A stretch of 22,000 nt of DNA from Gracilaria domingensis (Eukaryota; Rhodophyta; Florideophyceae; Gracilariales; Gracilariaceae): positions 8,001-30,000 of the forward strand of contig CM040116.1 in NCBI GenBank assembly GCA_022539475.1. The letters are read 5' to 3'. Below, in pieces: positions 1 to 9,316 of the stretch (its first letter is position 1; every line of letters begins with the position of its first letter). The notes under the pieces are model-generated. The model saw nothing but the letters and a program-made list of their open reading frames with translations, was not told the DNA's origin and did no database searches. The translations under genes and the position numbers were made by a program.

Positions 1-113
1 TTAACTTTGAAGATAACTTTCTACATCATATTATATAGTTCTATTTACATTATATATATAATCTTTATAGTTATATAGACCTTGCACGTGCAGAATTTGA
101 GTTATTAAATAGC

Positions 114-425
114 TTATACGTGTATATGGTTTGTACTATAATTCTTAACTGTAATATATCTTATGATTTCTCCGCTTAAACCCATAGTTTTTTCTAGTAT
201 TTTAACTAAATTGCTACTTGCTGTGTAATTTATTTGCATATAAATACCATCATAGTAAGATTGTATATTATAATTCAAGTGTCTTCTACCTTTATGCTGA
301 ATTGCTATATTTTGTCCACCATACTTTTTGATTAATGATTTATATTGATTCAATAAAGTTAAATTTTGTTCTTCGGTTATATTAGGTTTTAATATATAGA
401 TTGTTTCATAATGATTAAAATTCAT
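114..425 (-). CDS. rps6: 30S ribosomal protein S6
   Basis: Encodes a 103-residue protein of the small plastid ribosomal subunit, close to the usual length of bacterial and plastid S6. The N-terminal NFNHYETIYILKP stretch is the typical first beta strand of S6. The central GGQNIAIQHKGRRHLNY segment is also family-typical; S6 binds rRNA together with S18. The start is an ATG with a weak TAAGG element about 9 bases upstream. It lies only 10 bases downstream of the ycf60 stop on the same strand, so the two are probably cotranscribed. Identification rests on direct recognition of the protein sequence. Nothing is broken or unusual in the frame. Confidence 0.95.
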   Translation of the reverse strand: MNFNHYETIYILKPNITEEQNLTLLNQYKSLIKKYGGQNIAIQHKGRRHLNYNIQSYYDGIYMQINYTASSNLVKILEKTMGLSGEIIRYITVKNYSTNHIHV

Positions 426-435
426 AAATTATACC

Positions 436-1050
436 TTATAATTGATTATCAATTTGTATTCTTACGGCTTGAGAAATTACTGGTATTCTAGCATATTTCC
501 CTTCAATAGATTTTATTATAGAGTAGACTATAGTTGATAAAACAAACCAGAATAGTGTATTACATAGCATCAGTCCATACAAGCTCATTCTGAACTCTAT
601 AGGTAAAGCTCTGAATGTAGCTCCTAATAAAGAATTAATTAGAAATAATAGTATTGATTGTAATACATTGAATCTAATAAATGGACGGTCTGGTATAGGG
701 CTCTTATTACGTACAAATAGGTAATATAATATAAAAAATATGATAACAGCCAATGTCGGGTGTGTAACGTAAAAAATTACTAAAGGCATTAGAGTCTTTT
801 TATAAATTTGCATAATATTGAAAGGATAATCTGGTAAAATTTGTTGCCCGAAGTTTTGTAAGCCTTCTAATAATGGCAGCCAATAGGGTAATATAGAACT
901 TAAGCGATCTACTAATGTAATGTTATTAACGTTATAATTTTTATAAGATGTTGCTATATATAAATATAAGTAGCGTATTATAAAGCTTATTAATATAGTA
1001 CTTAAAATGCTTAGTATTATAATAATCAATAAAGGTGATTTATTATGCAT
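436..1050 (-). CDS. ycf60: Ycf60, Tic20-family inner envelope translocon protein
   Basis: Membrane protein of the Tic20 family, thought to form part of the protein-conducting channel of the plastid inner envelope. With the ATG start it has 204 residues. Hydrophobic segments lie near 6-28, 87-113, 129-147 and 155-180. The family signature FIRFNVLQ precedes the third segment, and the C-terminal tail GKYARIPVISQAVRIQI matches the Tic20/Ycf60 ending. The frame is open 9 codons further upstream to a TTG at 1077. There is no ATG in that extension and a stop lies shortly before it, so I chose the ATG at 1050. It is followed after 10 bases by rps6. The family call is firm; the transport role is known from homologues only. 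Confidence 0.85.
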   Translation of the reverse strand: MHNKSPLLIIIILSILSTILISFIIRYLYLYIATSYKNYNVNNITLVDRLSSILPYWLPLLEGLQNFGQQILPDYPFNIMQIYKKTLMPLVIFYVTHPTLAVIIFFILYYLFVRNKSPIPDRPFIRFNVLQSILLFLINSLLGATFRALPIEFRMSLYGLMLCNTLFWFVLSTIVYSIIKSIEGKYARIPVISQAVRIQIDNQL

Positions 1051-1245
1051 AGTAATTTTGTATAGTGGTTGCAGCAAGTTATATTTAAATATAAATTTTA
1101 TTGATGTTTTTTATCTGACTAATGATTACATTAAATATTAATGTATTTTTTAGTATGAAATATATTGCGTATATATTGATTTTACACTAAAATAATAAAA
1201 CATTTCAAATATTTTTTATTTTATTTATTTAATTGAAATAAAACG

Positions 1246-2076
1246 ATGTCACGCAATTTATTATCTTCATATTTGCATTTAACTCAGCCTTTAAAAATTA
1301 ATAAAAAATCTTTTTCATCTCGTTTAATGTTGGGTACAGGTAAGTATAGAAATTTAAAAGAAGCTAGTATCAGTGTAATGAACAGTGATGCTTCTATTGT
1401 AACAGTAGCTATTCGTCGTACATATATTAAGAAACTAAACGGGAAAAGTAATTTACTTGATGGATTAGATTGGAAAAAATTGTGGCTTTTACCTAATACA
1501 GCTGGTTGTGAGACAGTAGAAGAAGCTATAAGAGTTGCTGTTTTAGGTCGAGAAATAGCAAAGAGATTAGGGCAATTAGATAATAATTTTGTGAAATTAG
1601 AAGTTATTTCTGATTCAGAATATTTATTTCCAGATCCTTATGGGACTTTAAAGGCTGCAGAGTATCTAGTTAATAAAAATTTTACAGTTTTACCTTATAT
1701 TAGTCCAGATCCTATTTTAGCTAAACAGTTGGAAGAGGTTGGCTGTTCTGCGATTATGCCTTTAGGTTCTCCTATTGGTTCTGGGCAAGGTTTACAAAAT
1801 CTTCTAAATTTACAAATTATTATAAATAATGCAAAAATTCCTATTATAATAGATGCGGGTATTGGTACAGCTAGTGAAGCTAGTCAGGCCATGGAAATGG
1901 GTGCATCTGCAGTATTATTGAATACAGCTATTGCTAAAGCTGCTAATCCTGAATATATGGCAGAAGCTATGAAATTGGGAGTTGTATCTGGGCGTATTGC
2001 TTATCTATCTGGTAGAATGTTAAGACAAAATAAAGCTGCAGCAAGTTCACCTTCAGAAGGTATGTTTATAAAGTAA
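1246..2076 (+). CDS. thiG: thiazole synthase ThiG
   Basis: Forms the thiazole phosphate moiety of thiamine from 1-deoxy-D-xylulose 5-phosphate, dehydroglycine and ThiS-thiocarboxylate. The 276-residue protein is a TIM-barrel of normal family length. The MLGTGKY segment near residue 28 is the N-terminal signature. Lys117 in FVKLEVISD is the expected Schiff-base lysine. The phosphate-binding loops [12 protein letters not shown] (near 172) and [19 protein letters not shown] (near 201) are intact, as is the [10 protein letters not shown] strand. It is read away from ycf60 and lies 30 bases upstream of trpG on the same strand, suggesting cotranscription although the pathways differ. The sulfur carrier ThiS is not encoded in this window. 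Confidence 0.96.
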   Translation: MSRNLLSSYLHLTQPLKINKKSFSSRLMLGTGKYRNLKEASISVMNSDASIVTVAIRRTYIKKLNGKSNLLDGLDWKKLWLLPNTAGCETVEEAIRVAVLGREIAKRLGQLDNNFVKLEVISDSEYLFPDPYGTLKAAEYLVNKNFTVLPYISPDPILAKQLEEVGCSAIMPLGSPIGSGQGLQNLLNLQIIINNAKIPIIIDAGIGTASEASQAMEMGASAVLLNTAIAKAANPEYMAEAMKLGVVSGRIAYLSGRMLRQNKAAASSPSEGMFIK

Positions 2077-2106
2077 TTTAACATATAAGTATATTTTATT
2101 TGAACT

Positions 2107-2673
2107 ATGATTTTAGTTATTGATAATTATGATAGTTTCACACAAAACTTAGTACAGTGTTTAGGTAAATTAGGTTTATCTGTTTGTACTGTCAGGAATG
2201 ATGAAATATCTTTGTCTCATATTGATCAATATAATCCGACTCATATTGTTTTATCACCTGGTCCAGGTAATCCTGAAAATTCAGGTATATCTTTACAATT
2301 AATTAGTTCTTATGCTAGTACTATACCTATTTTAGGAGTCTGTTTAGGTCATCAAGCTATAGGATATGTATATGGTGCTAAAATAACTAAGCTAGATTAT
2401 CCTATGCATGGTAAATTAAGTAAAATTTTACATAATTCTCAAGATTTATTTACTAGTTTGCCTAATCCTTTTTCTGCAGCGCGTTATCACAGTTTGATTA
2501 TTAATCATCAAGGTTTTCCTAATAACTTAGAAATTACAGCTTGGACACATGAAGGGATTATTATGGCATGCCGTCATAAAAAATATAAGTTATTGAGAGG
2601 TATTCAGTTTCATCCAGAAAGTTTATGGACAACTGAAGGGCAAGCAATAATTAGAAATTTTATTGTATTTTAA
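2107..2673 (+). CDS. trpG: anthranilate synthase component II (glutamine amidotransferase)
   Basis: Glutaminase subunit that supplies ammonia for anthranilate formation from chorismate in tryptophan synthesis. The 188-residue protein is a single class I amidotransferase domain of normal length. The N-terminal DNYDSFTQNL motif and the oxyanion-hole loop SPGPGNPENSG are present. The catalytic triad is complete: Cys79 in GVCLGHQ, and His169 and Glu171 in FHPES. The ATG start lies 30 bases after the thiG stop. The synthase partner TrpE is not in this window. A carA amidotransferase occurs further right, but the YHSL and TAWTHEG segments fit TrpG or PabA. TrpG and PabA cannot be separated by sequence alone; in red algal plastids this gene is called trpG. 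Confidence 0.93.
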   Translation: MILVIDNYDSFTQNLVQCLGKLGLSVCTVRNDEISLSHIDQYNPTHIVLSPGPGNPENSGISLQLISSYASTIPILGVCLGHQAIGYVYGAKITKLDYPMHGKLSKILHNSQDLFTSLPNPFSAARYHSLIINHQGFPNNLEITAWTHEGIIMACRHKKYKLLRGIQFHPESLWTTEGQAIIRNFIVF

Positions 2674-3020
2674 TATTTAGTGACTTATTTGATTAATGAA
2701 GTTTGAAGTGAATTAATATAAGATCGAGTCAGTAGAATTTATTAGTTCTTTTTTAATTAAGATGATATTACATTATAAATTCTTGAATGGTATAGTAAGA
2801 GGTCTATTTTACTAATATATTCTTTATTTATTCTTATATAAGTGATGATTTCTGTAGTCTGCAGCTTTGTTTTAATATAATAATATATAAGGCAAAATAA
2901 AATATATTAATTGTACTATAAAGCTTGATTGTTTATATGGTACTTTTGTAATTCTATAGTAATAATCAATTATTACGCATATTTGTTATTACTTCTGATT
3001 CATTATTATTGATGCTATAT
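2674..3020. other. 347-base gap between converging trpG and ccs1, no gene seen
   Basis: Very AT-rich spacer at the tail-to-tail junction of trpG and ccs1. I see no tRNA, no recognisable structural RNA and no credible short gene. Two inverted repeats are visible. One is at 2913-2943, pairing GTAC plus TATAAA with TTTATA plus GTAC across a 2-base bulge. The other is at 2959-2976, with 7 bp and loop TCAA. They may mark the 3' ends of the two transcripts. Confidence 0.6.
2959..2976. terminator. possible 3' stem-loop between trpG and ccs1
   Basis: Perfect 7-bp inverted repeat GTAATAA / TTATTAC with loop TCAA, 45 bases beyond the ccs1 stop. It is all but one pair A/T and has no strong T-run, so a role in RNA 3'-end formation is a guess. 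Confidence 0.25.
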
Positions 3021-4337
3021 TTATATCCATGTATATTTAGTGTATATTTCTTCAATATTGATTAAATCTTCTTCGAAACTTAATGTAGCTCTATTAGTGA
3101 AACCTGCTATTTCTATATTTTGTATTATACTGTTGACCCAGATTTGAGAATAAGAGATATAGCTTACAATTATGCTAATCATTAATGTTAAAAAGCCTGT
3201 ATAAGTAATAAAAATACCAGGATCTGTTTTAATTTGTAGACCTGTGTTTGTCATTATTTCAACAATTTCTACAGTTGTGTTATTAATCACTACTTTTTCA
3301 TTTGATTTCATATGTATTAGTAAATTGTTAGATGTATCATACATAGAAATTTGGTTATTTAATTTAGTTACGATAAATATAATACGTGCTGTCTTATTTA
3401 TAGGAATCTGGGATGACCATAAGATTTGATTATTGATTTTATGCTTTGTAATCGGATGTTGGATAATTTTACTATTTCCTATTTTTAGCCTTATGCTATT
3501 TATGCTCCAGTCCGTTTGATAAAATGTAATGCCATTAAATATCAATGGTGAATTAACAAAAACATATTTTTGATTTATATTATGACCTTGGCTATTATAT
3601 AGTGCAATATTAGATAAAAATTGTTTTATTGAGTTATCTTTGTTATATGTGATATGAAAATCGTTAATTTTTCCTATTAAATTATCTGGTAATGTGCTGT
3701 TAAATCCAGATTGAATTGTATTTTTTATATGAAATATTTCTCCTTCTGGTACTATTTCTTGTGCTGTGAATCCGCCTAATAAACTAATTACGGATCCTGT
3801 GAGAGTTAAAATTATGCTGAAATGCACAATAATAGGAGCAATTCGGCCAGATAAGCCTTTATAAGCGTACAAGCTCGTTTCTTTATGAAATATATAATAG
3901 TGATTACTGTATAGACTATATATCATATTACATATAGATGTTTGATCTAATTCTGTGAAATGAGATTTATTATTTCTTTTTTGACTGTGTTGTAAAAATT
4001 TCCATTTACGAGCATTTCTTAAGCTGGGTAATTGATTAGAAAAAGTGCATGATAGTAAACTACAAAAGAATAAAATTAAGACGGTTATGAAACATGGATT
4101 TGAATATATATGGTCTAATCCTAAGTTGACAATTATCTTCCAATTAATTATATCATTCAATAATTGATTGTTAAGAGGATAATTGGTTTGATAATAAGAA
4201 ATACTTTGATTTTGTTCAATGATAGTTCCAATTATACTGATAATAGCTATTATCAGTAGTAAGCTTATAGAGAAACTTAAATTACGAAGTTTTTTAAATG
4301 TGTGCCATATAATATTTTTAGTATTAAGTAGTTGCAT
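3021..4337 (-). CDS. ccs1: cytochrome c biogenesis protein Ccs1 (ResB-like, Ycf44)
   Basis: Component of the System II pathway that carries and attaches heme to apocytochromes c on the lumenal side of the thylakoid. The 438-residue protein has the ResB arrangement. Three hydrophobic segments lie near 20-40, 82-100 and 166-188, followed by a large lumenal domain and a last membrane span near 376-397. The first span carries IISIIGTIIEQNQ, typical of the family. His172 lies in the third span. SPLIFNGITFYQ (264-275) and TDPGIFITYTGF before the last span are also ResB-like. It follows ccdA by 61 bases on the same strand, and the two act in one pathway. Likely clients in this window are PetJ and PsbV. 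The start is ATG. Confidence 0.93.
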   Translation of the reverse strand: MQLLNTKNIIWHTFKKLRNLSFSISLLLIIAIISIIGTIIEQNQSISYYQTNYPLNNQLLNDIINWKIIVNLGLDHIYSNPCFITVLILFFCSLLSCTFSNQLPSLRNARKWKFLQHSQKRNNKSHFTELDQTSICNMIYSLYSNHYYIFHKETSLYAYKGLSGRIAPIIVHFSIILTLTGSVISLLGGFTAQEIVPEGEIFHIKNTIQSGFNSTLPDNLIGKINDFHITYNKDNSIKQFLSNIALYNSQGHNINQKYVFVNSPLIFNGITFYQTDWSINSIRLKIGNSKIIQHPITKHKINNQILWSSQIPINKTARIIFIVTKLNNQISMYDTSNNLLIHMKSNEKVVINNTTVEIVEIMTNTGLQIKTDPGIFITYTGFLTLMISIIVSYISYSQIWVNSIIQNIEIAGFTNRATLSFEEDLINIEEIYTKYTWI

Positions 4338-4398
4338 AGGTTATGATAGAAATTTATTTGCTTATATAAAACATGGTTTATTGTTTTGTTAGAAAACA

Positions 4399-5133
4399 TT
4401 ATATAAATATTATATGAAGTAAAGCAAAAATGCTATATCCTAACATAGTGCAGCCACTTAAAAAAGTAATATTATTCCATATAAGTGGCCATCTATTTAT
4501 TTGATTGTAATTAAGGTTCTGATTAATAATCAGATAAATAGGTAATATATAACTGAATAAGTAAGTTATAGTATATAAAATTCCCAATAGCCAAGATTTA
4601 CAAGAAGATATCCAAAATAATATAATTAATAATATTGGGACTGTACATGATGAAGAACTAATACCTATAACTAATCCAGTTATATAGTGGTATAATAAAG
4701 GTATAAATAATAACTTGTTATATGTATTATTATTATAGCTAAAGCTGTTGTTAAATTCTATTATTTGTAGTAATTTGAAGCTAACTATAATTGTAGCAAT
4801 ATATGATAATAGCGGAAAAGTATGTAATAAATATTCATATTGCTTATGCAGCCCTTGGAATATGATAATACTCAAAATAGTACTACTTATTATGCCAGAG
4901 ATAAACATTTTTTTGTTGTTATTGTTAAGTTTGTTTGCATATATGTATGATAAGCTAGTAGGTATTATAGAGAGTAAACATGGATTCAAGCTTGTTAGCA
5001 AACCACTTATTATAAGTAATATGAAAGTGATAGGATGAATACTATTTATTTGTGATGCTAATACAGCATATAAGTTTTGTTCAATAATATAAGTTTTATA
5101 GTTGATTGTATTAATAATATTAGATATGATCAT
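4399..5133 (-). CDS. ccdA: thiol-disulfide transport protein CcdA (DsbD-like membrane domain)
   Basis: Polytopic membrane protein that moves reducing equivalents from the stroma to the lumen, keeping apocytochrome CXXCH cysteines reduced for heme attachment. The 244 residues are mostly hydrophobic, with about six membrane segments, as expected for CcdA. The two redox cysteines are visible: Cys52 in TSLNPCLLSIIPTSLSY and Cys163 in ISSSSCTVPILLI. Loops are unusually Asn-rich, in keeping with the AT bias. It lies just upstream of ccs1, its pathway partner, with trnN beyond it in the same orientation. Annotated as ccdA or dsbD in various red algal plastids. Confidence 0.88.
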   Translation of the reverse strand: MIISNIINTINYKTYIIEQNLYAVLASQINSIHPITFILLIISGLLTSLNPCLLSIIPTSLSYIYANKLNNNNKKMFISGIISSTILSIIIFQGLHKQYEYLLHTFPLLSYIATIIVSFKLLQIIEFNNSFSYNNNTYNKLLFIPLLYHYITGLVIGISSSSCTVPILLIILFWISSCKSWLLGILYTITYLFSYILPIYLIINQNLNYNQINRWPLIWNNITFLSGCTMLGYSIFALLHIIFI

Positions 5134-5184
5134 TTTAAGTATTTTGTAGGATTATTGCAAATTCGATATGTTTTAATTTATTAA

Positions 5185-5256
5185 CTCCCCAGGAAGGATT
5201 TGAACCTACGACCAATCGGTTAACAGCCGACCGCTCTACCGCTGAGCTACTGAGGA
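5185..5256 (-). tRNA. trnN: tRNA-Asn(GUU)
   Basis: A 72-base cloverleaf on the minus strand. Acceptor TCCTCAG pairs with CTGGGGA (one T-G pair), with discriminator G. The D arm has AGCTCAGCGGTAGAGC, the anticodon loop CTGTTAACC gives GTT, and the T arm carries GGTTCAAATCC. No intron and no encoded CCA. Confidence 0.97.
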
Positions 5257-5278
5257 TAATTATTATGATATAGATCTA

Positions 5279-5307
5279 AATATATCAAAATAATAACAAT
5301 ATAGCAA
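5279..5307 (-). promoter_or_regulatory. predicted trnN promoter (sigma70-like, extended -10)
   Basis: On the minus strand, -35 TTGCTA (5302-5307), a 17-base spacer ending in TGA, then -10 TATATT (5279-5284). The -10 ends 22 bases before the mature tRNA, suiting a short 5' leader. Prediction from consensus only. Confidence 0.45.
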
Positions 5308-5352
5308 GCTTCATATATACTTATGAAGTATATTATATATTGTTAATATTAC

Positions 5353-5381
5353 TTGTTGTTGGGTAAATTTTTTGATACAAT
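5353..5381 (+). promoter_or_regulatory. predicted trnL promoter (sigma70-like, extended -10)
   Basis: -35 TTGTTG (5353-5358), 17-base spacer ending in TGA, -10 TACAAT (5376-5381). The -10 ends 23 bases before the tRNA. The -35 is weak; the extended -10 TGATACAAT is good. Confidence 0.45.
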
Positions 5382-5404
5382 GTTTTTGTGTTTATTTGTT
5401 TATG

Positions 5405-5487
5405 GCGGACATGGTGGAATTGGTAGACACGCTAGATTTAGGATCTAGTGAGATTTTCTTGTGAGAGTTCAAGTCTCTCTGTCCGCA
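5405..5487 (+). tRNA. trnL: tRNA-Leu(UAG)
   Basis: An 83-base class II tRNA with a long variable arm. Acceptor GCGGACA pairs with TGTCCGC, discriminator A. The anticodon stem CTAGA/TCTAG encloses loop TTTAGGA, giving anticodon TAG. The T arm carries GAGTTCAAGTC. It is read away from trnN, with about 150 bases between the two genes. Confidence 0.97.
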
Positions 5488-5518
5488 TGTGATTATTTTA
5501 TGCAATTGTTTTTATAAT

Positions 5519-5908
5519 TTAGTTCCATCTTTGAACTATTAATTTAGTAGATCCATCTTTTAATTTTTCTTTGTTTATAGTTTTAAAGCCTTCAGCATGG
5601 CTTACTTCTATAATTGAGTTAATAGCATATTGTTGTAATATTTTTTCTATGATATTCTCTGGGTATATATCTTGATTGTTTTTCCATAGGTCAAAGTCCG
5701 ATATAAATGTATATTCTTTTCCATTCCATACAAAACCTATTATATTTTTATCATTCTTTTTTACAACTATATCCATATATTCTAAATTTCCATTACTATC
5801 TTGCAAGTGTGACGGTTTCGCACTATAATCAAAATTTAGATCTGTTAAACTTTGTTTTAGTATCTTTAGGTTAGTTATATTTGTTGTTATACGACTAAAA
5901 TGTGACAT
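5519..5908 (-). CDS. ycf35: Ycf35 (DUF1257 family protein)
   Basis: A 129-residue soluble protein of the Ycf35/DUF1257 family, found in cyanobacteria and in plastids of red algae and their derivatives; its biochemical role is unknown. Family hallmarks are the N-terminal MSHFSRITTNITN, the LNFDY segment, a central NIIGFVWNGKEYTFISDFDLW and the C-terminal HAEGFKTINKEKLKDGSTKLIVQRW. Length is normal for the family. The start is an ATG with no other candidate close by. It lies between trnL and psbA on the opposite strand to both; its 5' end shares a 293-base spacer with psbA, which must hold both promoters. Confidence 0.92.
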   Translation of the reverse strand: MSHFSRITTNITNLKILKQSLTDLNFDYSAKPSHLQDSNGNLEYMDIVVKKNDKNIIGFVWNGKEYTFISDFDLWKNNQDIYPENIIEKILQQYAINSIIEVSHAEGFKTINKEKLKDGSTKLIVQRWN

Positions 5909-6107
5909 AATTCTCTATTAATTGTTCTGTTATTTAAATTAGTTGGAAATAAGTTCTATAGTTTCCTTATATTATAATTTTATATATTCATATTAAAAAA
6001 TCAACTACTAAGTTTTTTATCATCTTTTACTATTTGATGATATTTTCTATAATTTTTAGAATAAGTCTTAATCTTACTGAACTTGGATCAATTATTTTAA
6101 TTGAATA

Positions 6108-6136
6108 TTTACAATTTCTTTATATTTTAGTAATAA
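6108..6136 (+). promoter_or_regulatory. candidate psbA promoter
   Basis: -35 TTTACA (6108-6113), 17-base spacer, -10 TAATAA (6131-6136). A start near 6143 would give a leader of roughly 60 bases. The -10 is only a partial match and overlaps other AT-rich alternatives, so this is tentative. Confidence 0.35.
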
Positions 6137-6186
6137 TATACATAACAAGTTGAGAATGTCTTGGGAAGTATCCTTAATTATCCTAA

Positions 6187-7284
<1,098 letters not shown>

Positions 7285-7332
7285 TTAGTATAACATGATT
7301 CATTCTGATAGTGTTTTTATATAGGTAAAGTT

Positions 7333-7368
7333 AAAAAATACAAAAAGTGCTTACTTTTTGTATTTTTT
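7333..7368. terminator. 16-bp hairpin shared by convergent psbA and rne
   Basis: A perfect 16-bp inverted repeat (7333-7348 with 7353-7368) and loop GCTT, ending in T-runs on both strands. It lies 48 bases after the psbA stop and 3 bases after the rne stop. It can act as an intrinsic terminator or 3'-stabilising stem in both directions. Confidence 0.75.
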
Positions 7369-7371
7369 TAG

Positions 7372-8868
7372 TTAAATAACTGTAAGTTTGTTGCCAACCA
7401 ATTTAAAATATAGTTGTAAAGGAATAATATAGTTAACTTTTGGGCGCATTAATTGAATAGGGTTAATATTATCTATATAAGTGAAGTAGTGGGGTGTAAA
7501 TATATTAGACGGCTTAAAACTTTTCTTTTTTAATATTACATATTTTTTATTTTTAAATTGTTCTTTAAAAAATAAATATCTCATATTTTTATAGTTACTT
7601 GATCTACTATTGTAATATTTGCTTGTATGTTTGAGAAGTTTAACAAATTGTCTTTCTGTTGAATTAATACGAGAATTTCTGTCATTAGTAAATAACTCTT
7701 TTAAGCTTTGCTCTCTTCTTCTTCTAGTAAGTTCTACTAAACCTAATTCTGATAATTGTACTATTTGTGGTCTAGCATTATCTACTTTTAATAATTTGCT
7801 AAAATGTTCTAATAGTTGTAATTGATCACCTTGAGAAGACATATCAATAAAATCGATAATTACAACTCCATTAATATTTCTTACTTTTAATTGGTAAGCG
7901 ATTTCAATAGCTGCATAAAAGTTCGTTTTTAGAATAGCTTCTTTAGAATTACCTGATTTATTAAAAGAACCGGAGTTCACATCAATCACTGTTAATGCTT
8001 CATTACTTTCAATAATAATATGGCCTCCGTAAGGCAACTTAACTTTTGGCTTAAGTGCATTGTCTATAGCATGTTTTATATAAAACTGATCCAATATGCA
8101 TTTTGATTGATTATATAATTGTAATTTTGTGTTGTGACGAGGTGATAGACAATTCCATTTATACAAGTAATAATTTAACTGATTTAATCCTTCTTTAGAG
8201 TCAATTATTACTTTTGTAATGTTGTTTTCATAAAAATCTCTAATAATTTTTTTTATTAAGTTTTCATCTTTATATAATAATAAAGGCGAAGAATTGCTTA
8301 TGATAGCTTTTTCTATAAAATTCCATTGTTTTTTTAAATCGTCTAAATCGTCCAATATAATATTTTCTTGAATACCTTCAGCAGATGATTTAATTAATAA
8401 GCCCATTTTACTAGGCTTAAGTAAAACAGCTAATGAGTAAAGATGCGTACGTTCGTTATAATCGTAAATTTTGTGTGATATACAAATAGTATTACAAAAA
8501 GGCATTAATACCAGATATTTTCCATGTAAATGTATATTTGCGGTTAATCTGGGTCCTTTATAAATAGTTGGTTCCTTTATAATTTGTACTAAAATAACTT
8601 GATTTATAGACAAAATTTCTTCTATATTTTTAATATGTTTTCCTTTTTTAATGTGTTTTATATCATTTATATGTATAAACCCGCTTTTTCCCGATTTATT
8701 TAGTTTTATAAATGCAGCGTTGATACTAGAAAAAATTTTTTCTACAGTACCTATATATATATCGTTTACTTGGTACAAATTATTAATCGTAACAATTTCT
8801 TGAATTTTGTTATTATTTAATATAGCTGCTAAATTCTTATATTGAGAAATAACTATTTTTTTTATCAT
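7372..8868 (-). CDS. rne: ribonuclease E/G
   Basis: Endoribonuclease that cuts AU-rich single-stranded RNA and would act in plastid mRNA processing and decay. The 498 residues contain an S1 RNA-binding domain (about 35-110, with NDIYIGTVEKIFSSINAAFIKL) and then the RNase H-like and DNase I-like catalytic domains. The two metal-binding aspartates are present: Asp296 in VIDVNSGSF and Asp339 in VVIIDFIDM. GLVELTRRRREQS (near 376-388) ends the catalytic part. The CPxC Zn-link that usually follows is not visible: there is no cysteine after about residue 257. The basic C-terminal tail is not recognisable. It is the last gene of a minus-strand run after rpl21 and rpl27 and ends against the psbA hairpin. 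Confidence 0.93.
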   Translation of the reverse strand: MIKKIVISQYKNLAAILNNNKIQEIVTINNLYQVNDIYIGTVEKIFSSINAAFIKLNKSGKSGFIHINDIKHIKKGKHIKNIEEILSINQVILVQIIKEPTIYKGPRLTANIHLHGKYLVLMPFCNTICISHKIYDYNERTHLYSLAVLLKPSKMGLLIKSSAEGIQENIILDDLDDLKKQWNFIEKAIISNSSPLLLYKDENLIKKIIRDFYENNITKVIIDSKEGLNQLNYYLYKWNCLSPRHNTKLQLYNQSKCILDQFYIKHAIDNALKPKVKLPYGGHIIIESNEALTVIDVNSGSFNKSGNSKEAILKTNFYAAIEIAYQLKVRNINGVVIIDFIDMSSQGDQLQLLEHFSKLLKVDNARPQIVQLSELGLVELTRRRREQSLKELFTNDRNSRINSTERQFVKLLKHTSKYYNSRSSNYKNMRYLFFKEQFKNKKYVILKKKSFKPSNIFTPHYFTYIDNINPIQLMRPKVNYIIPLQLYFKLVGNKLTVI

Positions 8869-8973
8869 TATTGAAACATCGCTATAGAAAAATTAGATAG
8901 ATTTAATTTATCATAATTATCTTAATTACATCTGTAAAAAATTATGTGTTTATGGACTGTTTCAATTTATATG

Positions 8974-9240
8974 TTATAAATTCTTTTCGTTAGTTATAAT
9001 GCTGACTGTTGTATGATTCTTTTTACTTTTTTTGAAAACTACTGTTCCATTTGCTAATGCGAATAGAGTATAATCTTTACCTAGTTTTACATTAAGCCCA
9101 GGTTTAAATCGGCTTCCCCTTTGCCGAACAATTATATTGCCTATATTTATTGATTCTCCTCCATATTTTTTGATTCCTAATCTCTGAGAACGAGAATCAC
9201 GACCGTTTTTTGTGCTTCCACTACCTTTTTTATGTGCCAT
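8974..9240 (-). CDS. rpl27: 50S ribosomal protein L27
   Basis: An 88-residue large-subunit protein whose N-terminal arm reaches the peptidyl transferase centre. It begins [20 protein letters not shown], the standard L27 start, with the following GIKKYGG and [10 protein letters not shown] segments intact. Length is normal. It follows rpl21 by 76 bases on the same strand, the widespread bacterial rplU-rpmA order, and lies upstream of rne. No irregularity seen. Confidence 0.97.
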   Translation of the reverse strand: MAHKKGSGSTKNGRDSRSQRLGIKKYGGESINIGNIIVRQRGSRFKPGLNVKLGKDYTLFALANGTVVFKKSKKNHTTVSIITNEKNL

Positions 9241-9316
9241 ATGTTATATTTATTAACTTAGTTGATTTAAGATGTGATTATGAATTTCGTTGCAATAATT
9301 TATATAAGTTGAGACA

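Noticed and set aside
1..113. Possible gene end at the left edge of the window
   Set aside because: The minus-strand frame ending at position 1 meets another stop at 31-33 with no start; no gene or tRNA can be supported here.
436..1077. ycf60 extended to a TTG at 1077
   Set aside because: An ATG at 1050 is available and nothing in the nine extra codons is family-specific.
3244..3429. Plus-strand open frame inside ccs1
   Set aside because: Antisense to a well-supported gene, with no recognisable protein features of its own. The same applies to plus-strand frames within ccdA (4748-5038), rne, accD, fabH and psaF.
6037..6153. 38-codon hydrophobic plus-strand frame upstream of psbA
   Set aside because: It covers the predicted psbA promoter, resembles no known small protein, and is expected by chance at this base composition.
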